Positions 32,277-40,404 of a stretch of 64,000 nt of DNA are shown piece after piece (the stretch's first letter is position 1; every line of letters starts with the position of its first letter). The notes below the pieces were generated by a model. The model was not told the origin of the DNA and did not search any database. It saw nothing but the letters and a program-made list of their open reading frames with translations. The translations under genes and the position numbers were made by a program. Source of the DNA: Alphaproteobacteria bacterium (GTDB lineage: Bacteria > Myxococcota_A > UBA796 > CAJQPC01); the NCBI GenBank assembly GCA_020632795.1, contig JACKEV010000008.1, positions 682,001-746,000 of the forward strand, written 5' to 3'.

Positions 32277-33839
32277 ATGAAATCGGTGAGGTCGATGAGC
32301 GCGACAAGATGGATGACGGCGCTGGTGGCCCTCGCGGGCTGCACGGCCAAGGACGTGACCGACGACACGGGCCCCCAGGACGCGGACGGCGACGGGGTGG
32401 TGGACGCGGAGGACTGCGCCCCCGACGACGCCGCCCGCTACCCAGGGGCCGAGGAGGTCTGCGGCGACGGCGTGATCAACGACTGCGCGAACGAGGACCC
32501 GATCGCCGCCCACGACACCTGCGCCCTGCTCGGCGACCGCGTCCTGAGCGACGCCGACGCCCTGCTCATCGGGGAGCGCGAGGAGGACCAGGCCGGCAAC
32601 GCCGTCTCCGCCGCCGGGGACCTCAACGGCGACGGGCAGGCGGATCTGGTCGTCGGCGCCCACTTCGAGCCCACCGGCGCCGAGCGCGCCGGGGCCGCCT
32701 ACATCGTGCTGGGGCCCATCACCGGGACCCGCTCGCTCGCCGAGGCCGACGCCCTGCTGACCGGCGAGGGGGAGCGCGACCAGGCCGGCCACGCCGTCGC
32801 CGGGGTGGGGGACACCGACGGGGACAGCCGCGACGATCTGCTCGTCGGCGCCTGGCTCAACGACGCCTCGGCGGCGAACGCCGGGGTGGTCTACCTGGTG
32901 CGGGGTCCGGTGGAGGGCACCGGCGCGCTGGCCTCCCGGGCCGCCGGGCGCATCTACGGCGACGCCGCGGGCGACGGCCTCGGCGAGGCCCTGGCCCCGG
33001 CCGGGGATCTGGACGGTGACGGCCTGGCGGACGCGATCATCGGCGCCTTCGGGGCCGAGCGCGGGGAGGGCGCGGCCTTCGTCCTCCGGGGCGGCTTCTC
33101 CGGGGAGCAGAGCGCGTCGGACGCCTGCATCCTGTGGAGCGGGGCGGCGGCTGACGAGGCCGGCGCGGCGGTGGATGGCGGACGGGACGTCGACGGAGAT
33201 GGGCTCCCTGACGCGATCGTCGGCGCGCCGGGCGCCGAGGTGGGCACCGGCGTGGCCTGGCTGCTCACCGCTCCGCTGGACGGGGGGGAGCTGGAGAGCG
33301 CCGCCGCCGCGCTGCGCGGGGTGGAGCGGGGCGATCGGGCCGGGGAGGACGTGGCGCTGGCCGGCGACGTGGACGGGGACGGCTACGACGATGTCCTGGT
33401 GGGCGCCTACGGGGTCGATGCGGAGGCCGGCCTCGCCGCCCTCTGGCTGGGCCCGGTCTCCGGCGAGCTCACCCTGGCCGAGGCGGACGCCCGGGTCGAG
33501 GGCTTCCCGACCGGCGCCCAGGGCGGTTGGTCCGTCGACGGGCCCGGAGACATCGACGGCGACGGCCTCGGCGAGGTGCTGGTGGGCGCGCGGCGCTACG
33601 GAGACGACGAGCGCGGGCGGGCCTGGCTGTTCTACGGTCCCCTCGAGGGGACCCTGGAGAGCGCCGACACGGCCCGCTTCGAGGGAGAGAGCGAGGGGGT
33701 GTGGCTGGGCCACGCGGTCACCGGCGCGGGGGATGTGGACGGCGACGGGACCGTGGACATCGCCATCGGCGTGGTTCGAGCGGACCTCTCGGGGATCGAA
33801 TCCGGCGCGGTGGGCCTGTGGTGGGGGCGCCGCTGGTGA
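32277..33839 (+). CDS. FG-GAP/integrin-like beta-propeller lipoprotein
   Basis: This 520-residue protein has a lipoprotein signal ending in 'MTALVALAGCTAKD', a MopE-type Asp loop ('DADGDGVVDAEDCAPDD') and then seven or so repeats of the FG-GAP type. Each has 'GDLNGDGQADLVVGA', 'GDVDGDGYDDVLVGAYG' or a similar D-x-D-G-D-G calcium loop. It should fold as an extracellular seven-bladed propeller stabilised by calcium. The role (adhesion, matrix binding) is inferred from the fold. ATG codons at 32277, 32295 and 32310 are all possible starts. Confidence 0.85.
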   Translation: MKSVRSMSATRWMTALVALAGCTAKDVTDDTGPQDADGDGVVDAEDCAPDDAARYPGAEEVCGDGVINDCANEDPIAAHDTCALLGDRVLSDADALLIGEREEDQAGNAVSAAGDLNGDGQADLVVGAHFEPTGAERAGAAYIVLGPITGTRSLAEADALLTGEGERDQAGHAVAGVGDTDGDSRDDLLVGAWLNDASAANAGVVYLVRGPVEGTGALASRAAGRIYGDAAGDGLGEALAPAGDLDGDGLADAIIGAFGAERGEGAAFVLRGGFSGEQSASDACILWSGAAADEAGAAVDGGRDVDGDGLPDAIVGAPGAEVGTGVAWLLTAPLDGGELESAAAALRGVERGDRAGEDVALAGDVDGDGYDDVLVGAYGVDAEAGLAALWLGPVSGELTLAEADARVEGFPTGAQGGWSVDGPGDIDGDGLGEVLVGARRYGDDERGRAWLFYGPLEGTLESADTARFEGESEGVWLGHAVTGAGDVDGDGTVDIAIGVVRADLSGIESGAVGLWWGRRW

Positions 33840-33876
33840 CCGGTGCCTGTCCTCGTTCTTACACCTGCGTACAAAC

Positions 33877-33906
33877 TTAAAATTCCTCAACCTCTCCTGA
33901 TATACT
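33877..33906 (+). promoter_or_regulatory. Candidate promoter of the histidine kinase gene
   Basis: A perfect -10 hexamer (TATACT, 33901-33906) sits in a distinctly A/T-rich patch after the FG-GAP gene. A weak -35 (TTAAAA, 33877-33882) lies 18 bases upstream. Transcription would begin near 33913, 21 bases before ATG 33934. The promoter's position supports translation beginning near 33934 rather than at 34013. Confidence 0.45.
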
Positions 33907-34012
33907 GATCGAGCAACTCACCGGCCAGGACCCATGGCCCCGAAAGACGACGCGACAATGGCGCCCCCGGCCTGGCCGGGGGGGGCGTGGCCCCCTTGGT
34001 GGGCTGGTCTTC

Positions 34013-35674
34013 GTGCTGGCCTACGCAGCGCTCTCTGCGATCAGCGGCGCGCTGACCAACGACCACCTCGCGATGAGCCCGGTGTGGTTCGCCGCCGGGC
34101 TCGTGTACCTGGCCGGGCGGATGGCGGGCCGCAGCTCCCTGCTGTGGGTGCTGGTGGGCAACGGCATCGTGACGCTGGGGTCCATCTCGGTGGCGGGCGT
34201 GGCGGGGTGGCGCGCCGCCGCGATCTGGGGGGTCATCGTCGGCACCCACATCGTGGGCGCAGAGGTCGCGCGCCTGGCCTACCCGGCGCTGGTGGAGCGC
34301 TCCCCCCAGCTCCAGCCCATGCGCGGGATGGTCGGGCTCGTCGGGGCGGCGCTCTCCTTCGGGACCATCACGGGGCTGGGGGCGTGGACGGCGATCGCGC
34401 TGTACCCGGCGTCCACGGACGCCCTCCAGGACTTCTCGCCGTCCATCTGGATCCTCTCAGAGAGCCTGGGCATCCTCATGATGTTGCCGCTCGCCTGGGC
34501 GGTGGTGGTCCCCCAGCGGGTCCGGCGGCCCGCGGGCGAGCTGATCCTGTCGATGGTGGCGCTGGCGCTGCTCGCCGGGATCCTCTTCTTCGATGACCTG
34601 GAGGCCCACCCGGAGTTCTCCCCCTACCTGGCGCTGCCCGCGCTGGTCTTCGTGGCGGCGCGGTTCGACGGCCGGGTCGCCGTGCTCGCGCTGAACGGGG
34701 TCTCGGCGATGGCCATCGCGGCGACCTACCTGGGGCATGGACCCTTCTTCGGAAACCCCGAGAGCACCCTCGCCCTGCAGACCTACCTGTTCATCCTGGC
34801 GGTGACCGTGCTCCTCCTGGCCTCCCTGATCCAGGGCTGGCGGGACCTCCAGCAGACCCTGGTCGAGGCCAACCGCTCCCTGGTGCACCAGAGCCAGACG
34901 ACGAGCCTGATGAACGCGGAGCTTCAGCAGCACGCCCGCCTGCGGGACGAGCTGATCGCCCGGGTGACCCACGAGCTGCTGACGCCCCTGACCGTCATCC
35001 TGGGCCAGTGTGAGTCCCTGGAGGCCGAGCTGGACGGGCCGCTCACCGAGGACCAGGTGCTCCGCCTCGCGGTCATCGAGCGGCGGGGGCGCGACCTGCA
35101 GGGGCGCATCCACGACATGCTGGACACCTCGATCCTGCAGGCCGGGCGCCTGGCCCTGGAGCGCATCCCCCATGAGCCGGCCGCCCTCTGCGAGGCCGCC
35201 TTCGCGGAGGTCCGGTCCCACGCCGAGGAGGTGGGGGTGGAGCTGCGCCTGAGCGTCGATCCCTTCGTCAGCGCGGTGCGGGTGGAGCCCCGCCGCTTCG
35301 TGCAGGTGCTGGTCAACCTGCTGGACAACGCCATCAAGTTCTCCGATGAGGGCGACGCGGTGGTCCTGAGCGTGCACGGGAAGGAGGAGGTCACCTTCAC
35401 GGTCCAGGACAGCGGCCCGGGGATCCCCGCTGAGGCCGTCCCGCGCCTGTTCCAGCCCTTCGTGCAGCTCGACGGAGGCTTGAGCCGGCGCGTGGGCGGG
35501 GCCGGGCTGGGGCTCTACATCGTGGACCGGATGGTGGCCCTGCACGGCGGCCGGGTGGACGTGGACAGCGCGCCGGGCGAGGGCGCCTGCTTCCGGGTGG
35601 TGCTGCGCGACGTGGTGCGCCGCCGTCAGGCTGCGGTCAGCCCGGCGAAGGGCGCCTCAGCGCAGCTCGCCTGA
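34013..35674 (+). CDS. Orphan sensor histidine kinase, MASE1-like; N-terminus out of frame
   Basis: This protein (553 residues from GTG 34013) has about eight membrane helices of MASE1 type ('AMSPVWFAAGLVYLAGRMAG', 'HIVGAEVARLAYPAL'). A coiled linker follows, then a HisKA domain with His320 ('ARVTHELLTPLTVIL') and a HATPase domain (N-box 'VNLLDNAIKFSDEG', G1 'DSGPGIP', G2 'GGAGLGLYIV'). No response regulator is adjacent. GTG 34013 falls inside the first helix. ATG 33934 would start a natural N-terminus ('MAPKDDATMAPPAWPG'), but it is in another frame. One base fewer in the run of eight G at 33978-33985 joins the two. Confidence 0.85.
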   Translation: MLAYAALSAISGALTNDHLAMSPVWFAAGLVYLAGRMAGRSSLLWVLVGNGIVTLGSISVAGVAGWRAAAIWGVIVGTHIVGAEVARLAYPALVERSPQLQPMRGMVGLVGAALSFGTITGLGAWTAIALYPASTDALQDFSPSIWILSESLGILMMLPLAWAVVVPQRVRRPAGELILSMVALALLAGILFFDDLEAHPEFSPYLALPALVFVAARFDGRVAVLALNGVSAMAIAATYLGHGPFFGNPESTLALQTYLFILAVTVLLLASLIQGWRDLQQTLVEANRSLVHQSQTTSLMNAELQQHARLRDELIARVTHELLTPLTVILGQCESLEAELDGPLTEDQVLRLAVIERRGRDLQGRIHDMLDTSILQAGRLALERIPHEPAALCEAAFAEVRSHAEEVGVELRLSVDPFVSAVRVEPRRFVQVLVNLLDNAIKFSDEGDAVVLSVHGKEEVTFTVQDSGPGIPAEAVPRLFQPFVQLDGGLSRRVGGAGLGLYIVDRMVALHGGRVDVDSAPGEGACFRVVLRDVVRRRQAAVSPAKGASAQLA

Positions 35675-35696
35675 CGCTCTGCGACAATGGGCCGGT

Positions 35697-36203
35697 ATGT
35701 CCCGGGCCCTCCTGCTGACCCCGCGCCTCTCGCTGCACCCCTGGCGGGTGGACGACGCAGAGGAGGCCTGGCGCATCTGGGGCGACCCGGAGGTCATGCG
35801 CTTCGTGGGGCCGCCCCACCCTGACCCCGCGCGGACGCGCCGGGCGCTGCGGGCGGCGATCGAGGCGGAGCTGACCCACGGCGTCTGCCTGTGGCGGGTC
35901 GAGGAGCGCCACACCGGGCGGACCGTGGGGGCCTGCGGCTTCCACGCGATCGCGCCACCGCAGGGGCCCGCGCTGGAGCTGGCCTACCACTTCCGGCGAA
36001 GCGCCTGGGGGCAGGGCTACGCCACCGAGGCGGCCCGGGCCTGCGTGCAGCTCGCCTTCGAGCGGCTGGACGCGCCGCGCATCCTGGCCTGGACCCATCC
36101 GGACAACCAGGCCTCCCAGCGGGTGCTGCTCAAGCTGGGCTTCCAGCCGTCCGCGCCCGAGGGTGACGAGCTGGTGTTCGTGCTCTGGCCCCCGCTGGCA
36201 TAG
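35697..36203 (+). CDS. GNAT-family N-acetyltransferase (RimJ/RimL type)
   Basis: This 168-residue GNAT protein has 'LLTPRLSLHPWRVDDAEEAW' at the N-terminus, the acetyl-CoA loop 'RRSAWGQGYATEAARA' (Q/R-x-x-G-x-G/A) and 'HPDNQASQRVLLKLGFQP'. These are the marks of the RimJ/RimL subfamily, which acetylates N-terminal amines or small molecules. The substrate is unknown. It starts 22 bases after the kinase and is followed at once by a small membrane protein. Confidence 0.9.
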   Translation: MSRALLLTPRLSLHPWRVDDAEEAWRIWGDPEVMRFVGPPHPDPARTRRALRAAIEAELTHGVCLWRVEERHTGRTVGACGFHAIAPPQGPALELAYHFRRSAWGQGYATEAARACVQLAFERLDAPRILAWTHPDNQASQRVLLKLGFQPSAPEGDELVFVLWPPLA

Positions 36204-36204
36204 A

Positions 36205-36666
36205 ATGGCCCCGATGAGTTGGTGGATGCTGCTCTCTGGCGCGCTCGGCGTGGTCGTGGTGCTCGCCCTCATCGGCGTGCTCAGCGCCCGCCGCGAGCGC
36301 CTCCGGGCGCCCGATCGTCTGGCCGAGGCCCAGGAGGCCTTCCGCCAGGGCGACCGGGACGCCACCCTGCGCGCCCTGCACGACGCCCTGCACGTCCCCC
36401 TCGACGACCACTACGCGCCGGAGGACGCGCGGATCGCCCGGCAGACCGTCACCCTGGTGGGCCGCGTGCTCGAGGACATCGGCGTCGATCCCCGCCCCCT
36501 GATCGCGGAGCTGGAGCAGGCCCTCGCCCGCGCTGAGGACGGCGGCGGGGAGGTGCCCCGCAGCCTCTCCCGCCCGGTGAAGCGCTTCCTGGCCCGCGCC
36601 CGCTCCGACGCCCAGCTCGCCGCGCGCCTGCTCGGCGCCGCGCCCACCGAGGAGGCCGAGGAATAG
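36205..36666 (+). CDS. Membrane-anchored hypothetical protein
   Basis: This 153-residue protein has one N-terminal membrane helix ('MLLSGALGVVVVLALIGVLS'), a helical TPR-like region ('LAEAQEAFRQGDRDATLRAL') and an acidic tail. ATG 36205 lies one base after the acetyltransferase stop; ATG 36214, in frame, is an alternative. The family is not recognised. The layout suggests an inner-membrane-tethered adaptor. Confidence 0.6.
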   Translation: MAPMSWWMLLSGALGVVVVLALIGVLSARRERLRAPDRLAEAQEAFRQGDRDATLRALHDALHVPLDDHYAPEDARIARQTVTLVGRVLEDIGVDPRPLIAELEQALARAEDGGGEVPRSLSRPVKRFLARARSDAQLAARLLGAAPTEEAEE

Positions 36667-36701
36667 GCATCCCCGCGCCTGGCGGGATAGCCTCCCGGGG
36701 T

Positions 36702-38207
36702 ATGCGACGCGCCCTCGCCGTGCTGGCTCAGCTCCCTCCTGTCGTGCTCACCGGGATGATGGTGGCCTGGCTGGTCGGGATCTGGTCCACCCGGATCGAC
36801 TTCCCCTTCGATCTGGAGTGGATGGAGGGGGGCATGCTGGTGCACGTCTGGCGGCTGGAGCAGGGGCTGGGCCTCTATGTGCCCCCCAGCGCGGACTTCG
36901 TGCCGTACATCTACCCGCCGCTCTACCCCTGGCTGCTCCACCTGCTGGGGGAGCCCTCCTACGCCATCGGGCGGGGGGTGTCGGTGTTCGGCGCCGCGCT
37001 GGCCTGCGCCGCGGCGGTGTTCGCGGTGCGCCGGGAGGGCGTGCCCTGGGGCATCGCGGTGGGGGCGGCCGGGCTGTTCCTGAGCTGCTACGAGGACTCG
37101 GGCACCTTCTACGACATCGTGCGCGCGGACGCCCTGGCCATCGGCATCGCGGCGTGGTCGATCGCGCTGTGTCGGCAGGCCACCCGCCCCTACGTGATCG
37201 GGGGAGGGCTCCTGCTGGTGGTGGCCTGGCTCACCAAGCACAACTACGCGCTGTTCGGCCTGCCCATCGGGCTGTGGCTGTGGGGGGCCCACGGCTGGCG
37301 ACGGGCGGCGCTGTTCGCGGCGGCCTCCGCGGTGCCCGCAGGGCTCATCACCCTGGCGATGAACGTGGCCACCGACGGCTACTTCCTGACCTACCTGTTG
37401 GGGGTCCCCGGCAGCCACCCCCTGGTCGCGGAGCGGGCCTGGCCCCTGGCCGAGAAGGAGCTGGCCACCGTGCTCCAGTGGACCAGCGGCGCGATGGTGC
37501 TGCTCGCGCTCACCTTCATCCTGCGCGTCCGGGCAGCGGGCCTGTACTGGCTGGGCATCCTGGCCACCGCCGTCGGCGCCTGCATCCTGATGCGGGCCCA
37601 CCACGGCGGCTTCGTCAACGTGATGATGCCCGGCCACTGGGCGCTGGCGGTGTGCGGGGCGGCCATGCTGGGGGCCGCCGCGCAGCGCTGGTCCCACCCG
37701 GTCGTCGTCCTGCTCCTCTCCAGCCTGATGGCGTGGCAGATCCACGACGGCCGCTGGGAGCCGCGGGCCGAGGAGCGCATGAAGCCCACCCCCGAGGAGG
37801 TGGAGGCCGGGTACCGCCTGATCGACCAGATCGCGGCGTACGAGGGCGAGGTGCTCGCGCCCCAGTTCGCCTGGTACCCGGCGATGGCGGGCAAGACCCC
37901 CAGCCTGCCGCTCATCGCCCAGTGGGACATCGACCACAAGGGCGGCCCCCTGAAGCGGGAGGCCGACGCCCTGCCCCGGAGCATCGCCGAGCAGCGCTGG
38001 CCGGTCATCCTCACCGCCCACAAGCACATCAAGTACGGCATCGAGCAGCACTACACGAAGACCACCCGGGTGACGGCCCGGGTGGGGGTCTCCACCCGCA
38101 CGGGGTGGCGGGTCCGGCCGACCTGGTTCTGGGAGCCCACGCCGCCGGCCGCGCCGGAGCCGGCCGCGCCGAACCCGCCTGCGCCGGACGCTACTCCAGC
38201 TCGGTGA
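36702..38207 (+). CDS. GT-C-type membrane glycosyltransferase
   Basis: This 501-residue protein has about ten membrane helices. The first exported loop carries acidic 'DLEWMEGGMLVHVWRLEQG', followed by 'YPPLYPWLL', the pattern of GT39/ArnT-like enzymes that transfer sugars from polyprenyl phosphate. 'VRADALAIGIAAW' and 'WLTKHNYALFGLP' are further conserved-looking loops. The C-terminal 25 residues are Pro/Ala-rich. It likely decorates an envelope polymer or protein. Its end overlaps the convergent MopE lipoprotein gene by 17 bases. Confidence 0.75.
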   Translation: MRRALAVLAQLPPVVLTGMMVAWLVGIWSTRIDFPFDLEWMEGGMLVHVWRLEQGLGLYVPPSADFVPYIYPPLYPWLLHLLGEPSYAIGRGVSVFGAALACAAAVFAVRREGVPWGIAVGAAGLFLSCYEDSGTFYDIVRADALAIGIAAWSIALCRQATRPYVIGGGLLLVVAWLTKHNYALFGLPIGLWLWGAHGWRRAALFAAASAVPAGLITLAMNVATDGYFLTYLLGVPGSHPLVAERAWPLAEKELATVLQWTSGAMVLLALTFILRVRAAGLYWLGILATAVGACILMRAHHGGFVNVMMPGHWALAVCGAAMLGAAAQRWSHPVVVLLLSSLMAWQIHDGRWEPRAEERMKPTPEEVEAGYRLIDQIAAYEGEVLAPQFAWYPAMAGKTPSLPLIAQWDIDHKGGPLKREADALPRSIAEQRWPVILTAHKHIKYGIEQHYTKTTRVTARVGVSTRTGWRVRPTWFWEPTPPAAPEPAAPNPPAPDATPAR

Positions 38208-40251
38208 CCGAGAGGGTCATCTCGTAGCGCAGCACCGAGCTGGCGTAGGTGGACAGCTCGGCGGTGGAGGTGAACACCGCGCTGTAGTCGTTGACGTCGT
38301 CGAAGTGGGCCACGCTGGAGCCGAAGCCGCCGTCCAGGGTGGTGGGGACGTAGTCCCGGTCGAAGTAGTACAGGGTCTCGTCGCCGGAGGTCGAGCAGCG
38401 CGAGCCCACCAGCAGGCCGTAGTAGAGGCCGTCCTCCACCGCGATGCCGATGTCCCCGGAGCTGTAGTAGTCCGCGCCCGTGCCGAGGCTGTTGTCGGTG
38501 CTCGACCAGAGGACGTCCCAGGTGTCGTCGACGTCGCTGTCGCGCAGGACGTAGAAGTCCAGCACGCAGCTCGCCTCGGGGTTGAAGTAGATCGAGAACT
38601 CGTTCAAGGTGGCGTCGGTCTCGGCCTCGATGATGTTGCCCTTGAGGAGCTCGGCGTAGTCGTTGCTGGAGACGGTGCCGCCCAGGCTGTACTCCGCCGC
38701 CTCGCCGCAGCCGCTGGTGTCGCAGTCGAAGGTGGCGTCGTCGGGGGCCATGTAGTCGAAGTCGATGTCGTCGACGTAGATGTCGGCCCGGCTGTTGTCG
38801 TCGGCGCCCTCGCCGAAGTCCACCACGCTGCCGGTGAAGGTGGTGTCGGCCAGGTAGAGCCCGCCGCCGGAGCCGCCTTCCAGCACGTTGGCGTGGGCCC
38901 CCGAGGTGCTGGAGGAGGTGCCGGTCCAGCTCACGATGGAGCTGATCGCGCCGAAGCCGCCCACGTACTCCACCGCGTAGTTGTCGGAGAACTCCACCTC
39001 GTCCATGGTCAGCTCGAGGTACTCGTTGACCCCCTGCACCAGGGCCCCGCCGCTGTGGGCGGCGGACTCGTTGTAGGTGACCGTGGTGTTGGTGATCTCG
39101 TGGGTGCCGTCCGCGATCAGGAGGCCGCCGATGGCGGTGTTGCCGACGTTGCCGGAGATGTCGCTGTCCGAGATGGTGACGTCGCAGCCGTAGGCGTAGA
39201 GCCCGCCGCCGGACTCGGCCTCGTTGTCGATGAGGGAGACGCCCTCCAGGGCCAGGGTGGTGGTCCCGTCGGCCTCGCAGGCCACACCGCCGCCGCCGTT
39301 GCCGCTGCTGAGCGCGGCGGTGTCCATGCCTGAGCCGCCGGTGACCGTCAGCTCGCGCACGGTGATGTCCACGCCGTCGGCGGTGCTGTAGATGACCGCG
39401 CCGCCCCCCGCGCCGTCCAGGGTGGTGGCGCTGGCGCCGCCCCAGCTCTCGATGAGGGCGTCTGCGGTGACGTCGATGGTGACGTAGAAGGTCCCGTCGC
39501 AGAAGCGCACCGTGGCGTCCCCGGTGACCTCGATCGCCGCGGGGGCGCTGCTGGAGCCGGTGACGTCCGCGGTGATGTCCTGGGGGTTGCCGCTGCTGTC
39601 CCAGGCCGTGGCGACGCCGTCCTCGGTGGTGTTGGGGTCGCAGTCGTCGTCCACGCCGTTGCACAGCTCGACGGCCCCCGGGTAGACGTCGGGGTCGCCG
39701 TCGTCGCAGTCATTGCCGTCGGTCACCGTGCCGGCGGGCATCTCGCAGGCCACCTCGGTGTTGCTGGGGTCGCCGAAGGAGTCGCCGTCGCTGTCGACGT
39801 ACCAGGTGGTGGCGGAGCTGACGTCCAGGGCGGGGTCGGCGTCGTCGATGGTGCCGTCGCAGTTGTTGTCGATGCCGTCGCAGACCTCGACGGCGCCGGG
39901 GTACGCCGCCGCCTCGATGTCGTTGCAGTCGCCGTCGTTGTCCACGTAGCCGGCCTCCACCGAGCAGACCTCCTCGGGGTAGCGGGGGTCGCCGTGGCCG
40001 TCGCCGTCCACGTCGGGCCAGGCGGTCACCGTGACGCCCTCGTCGACCGTGCCGTCGCAGTTGTTGTCGACGCCGTCGCAGGACTCGGTGGCGTCCGGGT
40101 TGATCGCGGCGTCGTTGTCGTCGCAGTCGTCGGCCTCGGCGAAGCCGTCGCCGTCGGCGTCGATCGCCGAGGAGTCGTCCGTGGTGTCCTTGGCGCCGCA
40201 GGCGATCAGGGTGAGGGCGGTGAGGGTCATCATGAACCAGCGGGACGTCAT
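38191..40251 (-). CDS. Lipoprotein with four MopE-type repeats and a beta-helix
   Basis: This 686-residue protein starts at ATG 40251, with lipobox 'LTLIACGAKD'. Residues about 30-225 hold four MopE-type units with D-x-D-G-D-G and C-D-G-x-D-N-N-C-D-G ('CDGVDNNCDGTVDEG', 'CDGIDNNCDGTIDDA', 'CNGVDDDCD'). Residues about 240-480 look like a right-handed parallel beta-helix ('GGGLYAYGCDVTISDSDISG', 'GGALVQGVNEYLELTMDEV'). A beta-rich C-terminal domain follows. It is probably a surface protein. Binding of metal (copper or calcium) is known for relatives and not shown here. Confidence 0.8.
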   Translation of the reverse strand: MTSRWFMMTLTALTLIACGAKDTTDDSSAIDADGDGFAEADDCDDNDAAINPDATESCDGVDNNCDGTVDEGVTVTAWPDVDGDGHGDPRYPEEVCSVEAGYVDNDGDCNDIEAAAYPGAVEVCDGIDNNCDGTIDDADPALDVSSATTWYVDSDGDSFGDPSNTEVACEMPAGTVTDGNDCDDGDPDVYPGAVELCNGVDDDCDPNTTEDGVATAWDSSGNPQDITADVTGSSSAPAAIEVTGDATVRFCDGTFYVTIDVTADALIESWGGASATTLDGAGGGAVIYSTADGVDITVRELTVTGGSGMDTAALSSGNGGGGVACEADGTTTLALEGVSLIDNEAESGGGLYAYGCDVTISDSDISGNVGNTAIGGLLIADGTHEITNTTVTYNESAAHSGGALVQGVNEYLELTMDEVEFSDNYAVEYVGGFGAISSIVSWTGTSSSTSGAHANVLEGGSGGGLYLADTTFTGSVVDFGEGADDNSRADIYVDDIDFDYMAPDDATFDCDTSGCGEAAEYSLGGTVSSNDYAELLKGNIIEAETDATLNEFSIYFNPEASCVLDFYVLRDSDVDDTWDVLWSSTDNSLGTGADYYSSGDIGIAVEDGLYYGLLVGSRCSTSGDETLYYFDRDYVPTTLDGGFGSSVAHFDDVNDYSAVFTSTAELSTYASSVLRYEMTLSVTELE

Positions 40252-40404
40252 GTCGTCTCCCCGGGGGAATGGGTTGTTCTCTTGCGTTCGCACAGTGGAG
40301 CACGACCGACGCAGGCCGCGCAAGCCCGTCAGGTCGGCCGTAAGGCCAATCACTGACCCCTCCCCAGACCAGGGTAGACTCTGCGGGTCTGGCAAGGAGG
40401 AGGC
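40252..40404. promoter_or_regulatory. Divergent region with a candidate promoter for the CRTAC1 pair
   Basis: These 153 bases separate the MopE lipoprotein (minus) and the first CRTAC1 gene (plus). On the plus strand CTGACC (40353-40358) and TAGACT (40375-40380) lie 16 bases apart, and AAGGAGG (40395-40401) precedes GTG 40405 at good spacing. On the minus side GGGGAGA lies just before ATG 40251. Moderate matches only. Confidence 0.35.

Noticed and set aside
34013..35674. Hybrid two-component protein with receiver domain
   Set aside because: Only HisKA and HATPase follow the membrane domain; no receiver Asp/Lys pattern is present, and no response regulator adjoins.
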